Assembly (NCBI GenBank): GCA_025356715.1
Contig: JANXRU010000301.1
Span: 1-11,257 of the forward strand
Reading direction: 5' to 3'
Source of the DNA: Bacteroidota bacterium
GTDB taxonomy: Bacteria > Bacteroidota > Bacteroidia > B-17B0 > B-17BO
DNA length: 11,257 nt
Below are positions 1 to 4,886 of the stretch, one piece after another. The number at the start of each line of letters is the position of its first letter. The first letter of the stretch is position 1. A program made the translations under genes and the position numbers. The notes beneath the pieces are model-generated. The model did no database searches. It was given only the letters and a program-made list of their open reading frames with translations, and had not been told where the DNA came from.

Positions 1-183
1 CTAAATGATATGGGTAGTATCATTCAATCAAAATTCAATGGTCCTGAACTATTAACAGGTGGTGCAGTTGGAATTGAAGGTTCGATTTTTACAGCATCTT
101 TTTTATTGCTTATTGGAATCATATTTTATTATCGAGCAAAAAGAGAGGGTAAAATTGTAAAAAGCAAACTATTTAAAAGATGA
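1..183 (+). CDS. C-terminal fragment of a probable CPBP-family intramembrane metalloprotease (partial, start outside window)
   Basis: Reading frame 1 is open from the first base to the TGA at 181-183 and encodes 60 residues. The segment contains an LLTGGAVGIEGSIFT stretch followed by one hydrophobic helix (about residues 33-48) and a basic tail (YYRAKREGKIVKSK). A GG-x-G-x-E-x-S motif before a last membrane helix and a lysine-rich cytoplasmic end is typical of CPBP (Abi/CAAX-like) membrane proteases. Their catalytic EExxxR and HxxxN/B motifs would lie upstream, outside the window, so activity cannot be judged. The family call is inference from the C-terminus only; another polytopic membrane protein is possible. 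The gene ends about 170 bases before a strong hairpin terminator. Confidence 0.55.
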   Translation, partial: LNDMGSIIQSKFNGPELLTGGAVGIEGSIFTASFLLLIGIIFYYRAKREGKIVKSKLFKR

Positions 184-291
184 ATTTGAAAGATGCGTTT
201 TTAGGTCTTGGCAACTATTTTTCACCAAGAATTATAGGTGAAGTTAATGACCAATATAAGGTAAAACTTTACTTTACTAAAATCCCTTCCG

Positions 292-301
292 GGACTCGAA
301 T
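292..301. other. Possible tRNA T-arm-like scrap in the 184-498 gene-free stretch
   Basis: On the minus strand this reads TTCGAGTCCC, continuing into GGAAGGG, which resembles the T-loop and 3' end of a tRNA. No T-stem partner or remaining tRNA arms are visible, so it is at most a relic. The rest of 184-498 holds a terminator hairpin (354-384), the tRNA-end core (384-394) and a coding remnant (389-496). I see no intact gene there. Confidence 0.15.
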
Positions 302-348
302 TTGGATCAAATTGATTTTCAGGTATGTTTGCTCTTTGAGTGACAAAC

Positions 349-394
349 TCGAACGAAAAACGCCTGAAATTCAGGCGTTTTTCGTTAAGTACCC
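349..394. repeat. Diverged copy of the tRNA-end/terminator module (module A)
   Basis: It reads TCGAAC-g-AAAAAC-g-CCT, then a hairpin, then GTTAAGTACCC (384-394). The modules at 2098-2155 and 4716-4773 read TCGAAC-c-AAAAAC-c-CCT, a hairpin and the same GTTAAGTACCC. Hairpin sequence and length differ but the order of elements is the same. On the minus strand the core equals the last bases of tRNA-Leu plus its first downstream bases (GGGTACTTAAC). I read this as a third, older boundary of the same kind. Confidence 0.5.
354..384. terminator. Perfect hairpin terminator (bidirectional)
   Basis: The arms CGAAAAACGCCTGAA and TTCAGGCGTTTTTCG are exact 15-base inverted repeats around one central A (369). 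The GC-rich core is flanked by A and T runs, so it can act as an intrinsic terminator in both directions. For + transcription it would end the upstream membrane-protein gene. On the minus strand it directly follows the tRNA-3'-end-like core GGGTACTTAAC, the same arrangement seen downstream of the real tRNA-Leu at 4724-4759. Confidence 0.8.
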
Positions 395-496
395 CCTTCC
401 AGACCAAATATGAACTAGATCCTTGAGGATACAAGGGACTTTTCTATAATTTGGGACTTGTATGGACATCTCCTAAAATCAGGAGAAGAGAATTGA
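389..496 (+). pseudogene. Coding remnant with an internal stop, related to 2150-2248
   Basis: Frame +2 encodes VPPSRPNMN, a TAG stop (416-418), then ILEDTRDFSIIWDLYGHLL and a short unrelated tail ending in TGA at 494-496. The DNA aligns without gaps to 2150-2235. In the shared part most differences are synonymous third-position changes (gag/gaa, gac/gat, tat/tac, gga/ggt, cat/cac, ctc/ctt, cta/ctt). That pattern shows both copies descend from a translated gene under selection. The frame is closed upstream by TAA inside the tRNA-end core (386-388), so the original gene was probably cut there. I do not recognise the protein. It lies directly beside the 3' end of the minus-strand gene at 499-840. 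Confidence 0.5.
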
Positions 497-498
497 TT

Positions 499-840
499 TT
501 ACTCTGCCTTGTCGTAAATTTTTACATCAAGTTTAGACATATCACCGTCTTTTTGCTTCGACTTCAAAACTGATAAAAAGTCATTAGCCGCTTTAGCACT
601 TTCTGCTTCTTCGATCACTACAACTTGGTTTTCATTGTCTACCAAACGGCACACACTTAAAACTTTAATACCTGCTTTTTCACGAACCGGAGCTCCCGCG
701 TCAAACATCTTTTTCCATTCTGTAAAGTTTTTCACCTCTATAGAAACGATCATAATTATTTTTCCTTCTTTTAAAGTTGTGAAAGCCATTGTTGTTAATG
801 CCACTATAATTAGTGTTCCTGCAATAATTAAATTTTTCAT
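499..840 (-). CDS. Small exported protein with an ABM/dimeric alpha-beta-barrel-like domain
   Basis: The 113-aa product starts with a signal-peptide-like segment (residues 1-21: MKN, then a hydrophobic run LIIAGTLIIVALTTMAF). The mature part has a beta-alpha-beta-beta-alpha-beta pattern: IIMIVSIEV (28-36), a helix with NFTEWKKMFD, GIKVLSVCRLVD, QVVVIEEAES, a helix AANDFLSVLKS, and LDVKIYD. A leading V-x-V-x-NF-x-W-K strand-helix and a 'VVVIEEAES' strand are typical of small dimeric alpha/beta-barrel proteins (antibiotic biosynthesis monooxygenase-like). No catalytic residues can be assigned, so the function is unknown. A shorter, cytoplasmic form from Met-30 is possible. It lies 44 bases behind the 885-1274 gene and is probably co-transcribed from the promoter at 1302-1309. 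Confidence 0.6.
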   Translation of the reverse strand: MKNLIIAGTLIIVALTTMAFTTLKEGKIIMIVSIEVKNFTEWKKMFDAGAPVREKAGIKVLSVCRLVDNENQVVVIEEAESAKAANDFLSVLKSKQKDGDMSKLDVKIYDKAE

Positions 841-884
841 GTTTTTTATTTTTTAATTGTTTTTAGATTTATTTGTTTTTATTT

Positions 885-1274
885 CTACATCCAGCGTTTT
901 ACGGCTTCGATAGTATCTGTTGGATTAGTATTAAAGCATACTTTTGCTTTTGGGGCAAATTCATGAATCGTATTTATCATTTTTTCAAATAGTAAAAAAT
1001 TGCTTTCGGGTTTTCTTATTCCAGCGCCAATCAAAACACAATCGAATGAGGCTTTTTGTAAATGATTGGCTAAAACATCAGTAGCTGTTCGACCGAAATC
1101 CGTCCAGCATAATTGCGCATCATAACCAAACTCCATAAGTTTATTTATTGAACCTTTAATTCCGGCTTCTACTTTTTCAGCTGTTAAGCCGGGAAAAGCA
1201 GCAAATTCCGGACTAGTAAAATCGATTAGTGCCGGATCGATACCGATCATTAAAATTGTTTTCTTGTTTTCCAT
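885..1274 (-). CDS. Conserved hypothetical protein, 129 aa, cytoplasmic
   Basis: I do not recognise a characterised family. The protein has no signal peptide or membrane segment. Hydrophobic strands KTILMIGID (5-13), FDCVLIGAGI (77-86) and AKVCFNTNP (110-118) alternate with helices, suggesting a small Rossmann- or flavodoxin-like alpha/beta fold. Distinct pieces are DPALIDFTSPEFAAFPGL (13-30), LCWTDFGRTATDVL (55-68) and NTNPTDTIEAVKRWM (115-129), with cysteines at 56, 79 and 113. ATG at 1272-1274 lies about 22 bases after the predicted start site of a TAnnTTTG promoter. It is the first gene of a likely two-gene unit with 499-840 and sits behind a Crp/Fnr-type regulator gene. Confidence 0.7.
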   Translation of the reverse strand: MENKKTILMIGIDPALIDFTSPEFAAFPGLTAEKVEAGIKGSINKLMEFGYDAQLCWTDFGRTATDVLANHLQKASFDCVLIGAGIRKPESNFLLFEKMINTIHEFAPKAKVCFNTNPTDTIEAVKRWM

Positions 1275-1301
1275 AATTTCTGTTTATTAAAATTTATGGG
1301 A

Positions 1302-1309
1302 CAAAACTA
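1302..1309 (-). promoter_or_regulatory. Bacteroidota -7 promoter box TAGTTTTG for the 1274-499 operon
   Basis: On the minus strand TAGTTTTG matches TAnnTTTG exactly. It places transcription start near 1296, about 22 bases before the ATG. No good -33 TTTG is present at the usual distance. A promoter lacking -33 with an upstream palindrome is what an activator-dependent promoter would look like. Confidence 0.5.
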
Positions 1310-1332
1310 CAGAAGGTAGATGCCGTAAAACG

Positions 1333-1346
1333 TTGACAAATGTCAA
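1333..1346. promoter_or_regulatory. Palindromic operator TTGACAAATGTCAA, likely Crp/Fnr-family site
   Basis: The arms TTGACA and TGTCAA are exact inverted repeats with a 2-base centre. This is the geometry of Crp/Fnr-family sites (compare PrfA TTAACA-nn-TGTTAA and FNR TTGAT-n4-ATCAA). It lies 8 bases after the stop of the Crp/Fnr-type gene and is centred about 43 bases upstream of the predicted start site of the next two genes, close to the -41.5 class II activator position. The assignment to this regulator is inference. Confidence 0.6.
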
Positions 1347-1354
1347 GAAAACCG

Positions 1355-1966
1355 TTACTCAGTAATTTTTTTACGAATACGGCTTAAGGTTTCAGGGTTA
1401 ATTCCAAGAAAGGAAGCTATATAATGTTGCGGCAGACGCTGAAATAATGTAGGCCTTGCTTTAAGTAATTTTAAATATTTTGTTTCAGCAGTTTCTGATA
1501 TTGAACCTGCAATTTGTTCCTGCATTTTTGCCGTCCATTTTTGCTGCCCTTTCATAAATGCATGAGCCCACCAGGGAAATTGTTTAAAAGCTAATTCCCA
1601 ACTAGTAACGCTTGCAATTAGCAATTCACTTTTTTCGGTTGCTTGCAAATTATAATTAGAAATAGTTCCGCTGCCCATGGCGGTTAGGTCACTTATAAAA
1701 TGCTTTTCTTCCGAAAAATAAACAATGTGCTCATCTCCTTTTTCGCTAACTATGTATTGACGCAAACATCCTTTTAAAACAAATACAGTGCATTTTGGAG
1801 CTTCTCCAGAATGCATAATCATTTCATTTCGCTGAACATCTTTTGGCTCCCATAACGCTAAAAATTTTTCGTAGTCACCTTCAGGAATTGTTTCAGTTAC
1901 CCTTTTTAGGATCTCTTCATGAAATAATGTTGTATCGAATTTTTTTATGTTTTTCTTTTCATTCAT
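1355..1966 (-). CDS. Crp/Fnr-family transcriptional regulator
   Basis: The 203-aa protein (from ATG at 1964-1966) has a cyclic-nucleotide-binding-type beta barrel at about residues 25-110 (GEAPKCTVFVLKGCLRQYIV, EHIVYFSEEKHFISD), a long connecting helix (about 125-155) and a C-terminal helix-turn-helix with QRLPQHYIASFLGINPETLSRIRKKI (177-201). The ligand is unknown: the cAMP-binding consensus RELA and the iron-sulphur cysteine cluster of FNR are not present. The frame can be extended upstream to a TTG at 1976-1978, but ATG with an A-rich leader fits this organism better. The palindrome 1333-1346 behind its stop is a candidate target, and the gene is probably an activator of the two genes downstream. 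Confidence 0.85.
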   Translation of the reverse strand: MNEKKNIKKFDTTLFHEEILKRVTETIPEGDYEKFLALWEPKDVQRNEMIMHSGEAPKCTVFVLKGCLRQYIVSEKGDEHIVYFSEEKHFISDLTAMGSGTISNYNLQATEKSELLIASVTSWELAFKQFPWWAHAFMKGQQKWTAKMQEQIAGSISETAETKYLKLLKARPTLFQRLPQHYIASFLGINPETLSRIRKKITE

Positions 1967-1976
1967 AATTTTTCGC

Positions 1977-2037
1977 AAGAGAATTTTACCGCGAAGTGAA
2001 AATAAGAATTTAACTTTAGAAGATTGTAAATTCTCTT
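1977..2037. promoter_or_regulatory. Inverted repeat upstream of the Crp/Fnr-type gene
   Basis: AAGAGAATTT (1977-1986) and AAATTCTCTT (2028-2037) are exact 10-base inverted repeats, extendable by AC/GT after a one-base bulge, 41 bases apart. They fill the space between the regulator start and the edge of the 115-bp repeat at 2041. They could form a leader hairpin, be paired binding sites for autoregulation, or be remnants of an element end. No TAnnTTTG promoter box is obvious here. Confidence 0.35.
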
Positions 2038-2040
2038 ACC

Positions 2041-2155
2041 GAACTCGAACAAGTAACTGATTGAAAATAAACTGTTTTGTATTTCGAAGCTACCTTATCG
2101 AACCAAAAACCCCTAATAAATAAGACTTTATCAGGGGTTTTCCGGTTAAGTACCC
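2041..2155. repeat. 115-bp direct repeat, copy B (tRNA-Leu 3' end + terminator)
   Basis: It is identical base for base to 4659-4773 (offset 2618); both flanks diverge immediately (c versus a before, c versus a after). It starts GAACTCGAAC and ends GTTAAGTACCC. It contains a hairpin whose arms AAAACCCCT (2106-2114) and AGGGGTTTT (2133-2141) extend inward with one mismatch. In copy C the same sequence is the natural 3' end of the tRNA-Leu and its terminator. Here it is detached from any tRNA body. Confidence 0.95.
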
Positions 2156-2248
2156 CCTGCCAGACCAAATATGAACGAACTCCTTGAAGATACAAGGGAT
2201 CTTGCTCGCATTTGGGACTTGTACGGTCACCTTCTTAATGAAACGTGA
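2150..2248 (+). pseudogene. Short coding remnant or small peptide gene, related to 389-496
   Basis: The frame reads VPPARPNMNELLEDTRD, continues LARIWDLYGHLLNET, and stops at TGA 2246-2248. From the ATG at 2171 it would be a 25-residue peptide. Comparison with the decayed copy at 389-496 shows mainly synonymous changes, so the reading frame was once selected. It is closed upstream by TAA at 2147-2149 inside the tRNA-end core, which suggests a C-terminal fragment of a larger protein cut at the recombination point. I cannot name the family. It reads toward the 3' end of the phosphatase gene. Confidence 0.45.
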
Positions 2249-2312
2249 TTCCCTTTATTGTTTTTTTAGAATTTGTTTTAATTCGTTTAGGTGCCATTGT
2301 CTTTCTTCCGTG

Positions 2313-4532
2313 TTATACTTTCACGCCCATAACAAGTATGTCGTCCACTTGCTCAACTTCTTTCCTGTAGCAAGTTATGAAATTGTCTAAGGCAATTCCT
2401 TGTTCCTGTAAGGATTTGTCTTGAATTAATAATAACTGTTCTTTAAATCCTTTTCTTGTCAGTTTCTTTTCCCTCTTGTCGCCACCAAACTGGTCAGCGA
2501 AACCGTCTGTAAAGAGATAAATTGTATCTCCATTGTTGAGCATGAATGTATGGTTTGTAAATGGCTTCTTGTCATCATTCATACCAATAGGTTGCTTGTC
2601 TGCTTTGGTTTCTACAAGTTGTCCGTTTTGTAATAACCATAAAGCGTTGTTAGCTCCTGCCCATTGAATTGTTTTTGTTTTAGAGTTGTAAGCACAAAGA
2701 GAAATATCCATTCCATCTTTTATTTTTTCCTCGCTTTTGGAAAAGTTTTCTATTACTAATTCTGCAGTCTTGTCAAGTATTGCGGCCGGCTGAGTTAAAC
2801 CAAATTCTCTTACTGCTCTATTAAGAGCGTTATGACAAACTACTGAAACCATTGCCCCCGGCACTCCGTGCCCTGTGCAATCGCAAGCCGCAAACAAAAC
2901 TAAATCATTAACGGTTTCCATCCAGTAAAAATCACCTGCTACGATGTCTTTTGGTTTATAAAGTATAAATGAATTTTCTAAATATTGTTTTACTAGGCGC
3001 TGTGGCGGAAGTATTGCGGTTTGAATACGCAAAGCATATTCTATACTATCAAGTATTTCTTTTTGCTTGTTTTCTACAATGCTTTTCTGCTCTATAATAA
3101 TTTTATTTTGCTTATTTCTTATACGAAGGGAACGAAATATAAAACCTGCGAAAACCAATACAAACAATAAACCCAAAGCAACAAAAAGAATTATAAGCTT
3201 TTGCTTTTTACTTTCCGCTTTTGCCAAAGCATCTTTTTTATTTTGCTCTACTTTTTGTTTATCATATTCATTTTGATATTTTTCTTTTTCAGCAGCTTTG
3301 CGTACTTCATCCCCTTTTAATTTATTATTTAGTATAATAAACTGTTTGTAATGCTCAAACGCACCGTTCCCATTTCCATTGGCAGAATCAATTTGCGCAG
3401 CTAATAATTCGGACCTACTGTAATCTTCTACCCGGAATTGCGTTTTCAAAAAATTGAGAGCAAGGTCATTGTTCTCTTTTGCAGCCCTATAATCTTTCTG
3501 CATTTTGTAAGTAAGTGCCAGGTGATATTGGGTCAATGCTTTACTATATGTGGATTTTAATTCATCGGATATCTTTAATGATTTATAATAATATTCAAGG
3601 GCTTCTGCATATCTCCCTTGTTCATAAAATAATGTACCAATATCGTTCAGCACATCTTTTACCCTCCATAAATCATTTGCACTTTCCAACATTGACAAAC
3701 TCTTTTCGTAATTTAATAAGGAATTTGTATAATCTTTATCATCCCTATAAACTTGTCCAATCCATTTATATACTACACCTTCGCTATTTTTTAGATCTTT
3801 ATTAGCTGTACATAACAAAATTACTTTGTGATAATACTCAAGTGCCTTTTCTTTATTATTAACTTTATAGTAAAACCCTCCTGTTGCAGCAAGCGCATTA
3901 TACAAAGTGGCTGTGTCTTTTATTTCAGTAAGAATAGATAATGCGTTTTGATAGTTTTCCAATGCCTGTGTATTTTCACCCTTGTCTCTATATATATCTG
4001 CAAAGTATAACATACACTTAGCAATTCCTGATTTGTAATTCATTTTCCTTGAAATAGAAAGTGTATTTTGAACAGACTCCAAGGCTTTCGGAAAATCGCC
4101 AATGGATAAATAAAATTGGGCCAAATCACCTATTTCAGGAACAAGATTCTCAACATCATTTATATCCTCGTATATTTTTATAATCTTTTTGTTATACTCA
4201 AGAGCTTTATTTATATCAGCATCCTTGCCTGCTGTATAAAAAGCACTAATAAAATGATAGGCAATTGCTTTTTGCCCAAAAACTTTTTTTCTTTCTTTAT
4301 CATTAGAAATTTGCAGAATAAGTTTATCCGCCAGTTTTACAGCCGGTTCAGCATATAATAAGTTATCTTTTCTTTCACAAGTATTTCCGAGGGCAAGATA
4401 AATTCTTAATCGGGTAGTATCCTGCGTTGCTTTTTGCAGTTCAACTTTCAGAGAATCTGTTTTACTGTTCTGAGAAAATGATAAATGTTGAAACAAATTC
4501 AAGAGAACAAAAAGTAGTACTGTTTTTTTCAT
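2313..4532 (-). CDS. TPR-repeat sensor with transmembrane helix and SpoIIE/PP2C-type serine phosphatase domain
   Basis: From the ATG at 4530-4532 the protein has 739 aa. It starts with a signal peptide (MKKTVLLFVLLNLFQHLSFSQ), then a long array of tetratricopeptide repeats (about residues 40-400; for example GDFPKALESVQNTL, GENTQALENYQNAL, NKEKALEYYHKV, GRYAEALEYYYKSL). A charged coiled coil (about 410-445), one membrane helix (LIILFVALGLLFVLVFAGFIF, about 446-466), a second coiled coil and a C-terminal SpoIIE domain (about 515-739) follow. The metal-binding phosphatase motifs are present: DIVAGDFYW, AACDCTGHGVPGAM, DGMDIS, LFTDGFADQFGG and DDILVMGVKV. The TPR part would be periplasmic and the phosphatase cytoplasmic, presumably acting on an anti-sigma-antagonist-type phosphoprotein. 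No STAS or anti-sigma partner is encoded nearby. A GTG at 4557-4559 would add 9 residues before the signal peptide and is less likely. Confidence 0.9.
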   Translation of the reverse strand: MKKTVLLFVLLNLFQHLSFSQNSKTDSLKVELQKATQDTTRLRIYLALGNTCERKDNLLYAEPAVKLADKLILQISNDKERKKVFGQKAIAYHFISAFYTAGKDADINKALEYNKKIIKIYEDINDVENLVPEIGDLAQFYLSIGDFPKALESVQNTLSISRKMNYKSGIAKCMLYFADIYRDKGENTQALENYQNALSILTEIKDTATLYNALAATGGFYYKVNNKEKALEYYHKVILLCTANKDLKNSEGVVYKWIGQVYRDDKDYTNSLLNYEKSLSMLESANDLWRVKDVLNDIGTLFYEQGRYAEALEYYYKSLKISDELKSTYSKALTQYHLALTYKMQKDYRAAKENNDLALNFLKTQFRVEDYSRSELLAAQIDSANGNGNGAFEHYKQFIILNNKLKGDEVRKAAEKEKYQNEYDKQKVEQNKKDALAKAESKKQKLIILFVALGLLFVLVFAGFIFRSLRIRNKQNKIIIEQKSIVENKQKEILDSIEYALRIQTAILPPQRLVKQYLENSFILYKPKDIVAGDFYWMETVNDLVLFAACDCTGHGVPGAMVSVVCHNALNRAVREFGLTQPAAILDKTAELVIENFSKSEEKIKDGMDISLCAYNSKTKTIQWAGANNALWLLQNGQLVETKADKQPIGMNDDKKPFTNHTFMLNNGDTIYLFTDGFADQFGGDKREKKLTRKGFKEQLLLIQDKSLQEQGIALDNFITCYRKEVEQVDDILVMGVKV

Positions 4533-4577
4533 TTGTTTTTTGTCAATTTCGTTTCGCACAAAGTTCGTTCGGGTTTT

Positions 4578-4602
4578 GCAATGGTTGCAGCTAACACCAG
4601 CT
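4578..4602. other. Paired short palindromes upstream of the phosphatase gene
   Basis: GCAA-tgg-TTGC (4578-4588) is directly followed by AGCT-aacacc-AGCT (4589-4602). Together they could fold into two adjacent small hairpins in the phosphatase leader. A minus-strand TATTTTCG (4628-4635) resembles the -7 box with one mismatch and would place this segment in the transcript. Its role is unknown. Confidence 0.3.
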
Positions 4603-4658
4603 CAATTCTATACTTTCTTTGCTATCACGAAAATACAATTTTAAAATTTAACCTGAGA

Positions 4659-4773
4659 GAACTCGAACAAGTAACTGATTGAAAATAAACTGTTTTGTAT
4701 TTCGAAGCTACCTTATCGAACCAAAAACCCCTAATAAATAAGACTTTATCAGGGGTTTTCCGGTTAAGTACCC
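4659..4773. repeat. 115-bp direct repeat, copy C (contains the true tRNA-Leu 3' end)
   Basis: It is identical to 2041-2155. On the minus strand it begins with GGGTACTTAAC: GGGTA is the last acceptor-stem sequence and discriminator base of tRNA-Leu, and the rest is the transcribed trailer. It then carries the CCCCT/AGGGG hairpin and about 60 bases of gene-free sequence. Confidence 0.95.
4724..4759 (-). terminator. tRNA-Leu terminator hairpin
   Basis: The arms AAAACCCCT and AGGGGTTTT flank a loop that extends the stem by TAATAAA/TTTATCA with one mismatch. A T run follows on the minus strand. It lies 9 bases after the tRNA 3' end, the expected place for its intrinsic terminator. An identical hairpin without a tRNA occurs at 2106-2141. 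Confidence 0.85.
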
Positions 4774-4847
4774 AGCGCCGGACTCGAACCGGCACGGTTT
4801 CCCACAGGTGTTTGAGACCAGCGCGTCTACCATTCCGCCAGCTGGGC
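4769..4847 (-). tRNA. tRNA-Leu, anticodon CAA
   Basis: The 79-base RNA folds as a class II tRNA. The acceptor GCCCAGC pairs with GCTGGGT (first pair G-U), followed by discriminator A. The D arm is GCG...CGC. The anticodon loop CTCAAAC has anticodon CAA (4812-4814), reading UUG codons. There is a short variable arm (TGG-GAAA-CCG) and a T arm GCCGG-TTCGAGT-CCGGC. The 3' CCA is not encoded (CTT follows). The anticodon stem CTGGT/ACCTG has one U-U mismatch (28-42; positions 4820 and 4806). Its 3' end is the boundary of the accessory stretch. Confidence 0.93.
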
Positions 4848-4886
4848 ATTTAGACAAAAACAATTCTTAAAACATGAATTGGGTTG

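Larger units (their letters stand above)
395..2155. mobile_element. Putative tRNA-Leu-associated cassette 2 (about 1.76 kb; Crp/Fnr-type operon as cargo)
   Basis: This block lies between the tRNA-end cores at 384-394 and 2145-2155. Distal to the tRNA it starts with the coding remnant 389-496, then carries three minus-strand genes, and ends with module B (2041-2155). The order remnant - cargo - module is the same as in the neighbouring block 2156-4773. No recombinase or transposase gene is visible, so mobility would have to be provided from elsewhere. The boundaries are direct observation; calling it an integrated cassette is inference. Confidence 0.4.
2156..4773. mobile_element. Putative tRNA-Leu-associated cassette 1 (2.6 kb; TPR-SpoIIE phosphatase as cargo)
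   Basis: The block is bounded by the two identical 115-bp repeats. Copy C completes the 3' end of the intact tRNA-Leu, and copy B would be the displaced tRNA end. A site-specific insertion at a tRNA 3' end gives exactly this arrangement. Inside are the coding remnant (2150-2248) and one minus-strand gene (2313-4532). No integrase is visible. A duplication of the tRNA flank by homologous recombination would be an alternative origin. Confidence 0.45.

Noticed and set aside
180..413. 77-aa + strand frame after the membrane-protein fragment
   Set aside because: It runs straight through the perfect terminator hairpin and the tRNA-end module, overlaps the preceding stop, and has no family-like features. 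In this frame the module reads VKYPLPDQI in both copies A and B, but the frame VPPxRPNMN explains the substitution pattern better.
389..2248. Naming the conserved remnants as an integrase or recombinase
   Set aside because: Their place beside an attachment-like core makes it tempting, but no catalytic motif is present in about 30 residues, so the name would be invented.
2184..2390. 68-aa + strand frame overlapping the phosphatase 3' end
   Set aside because: It overlaps the remnant 2150-2248 in another frame and the conserved DDILVMGVKV end of the phosphatase on the other strand; no family features.
3067..4358. Three + strand frames (69, 96 and 80 aa) inside the phosphatase gene
   Set aside because: They lie wholly antisense to a long gene with clear TPR and SpoIIE motifs; their composition is that of antisense shadows.
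4578..4602. Calling the paired palindromes an integron attC site
   Set aside because: The RYYYAAC/GTTRRRY core sites are not both present and no integron integrase is visible.
4625..4849. 74-aa minus-strand frame covering the tRNA-Leu
   Set aside because: It is a translation of the tRNA and its trailer (MPSWRNGRRAGLKH-type artefact), not a protein gene.
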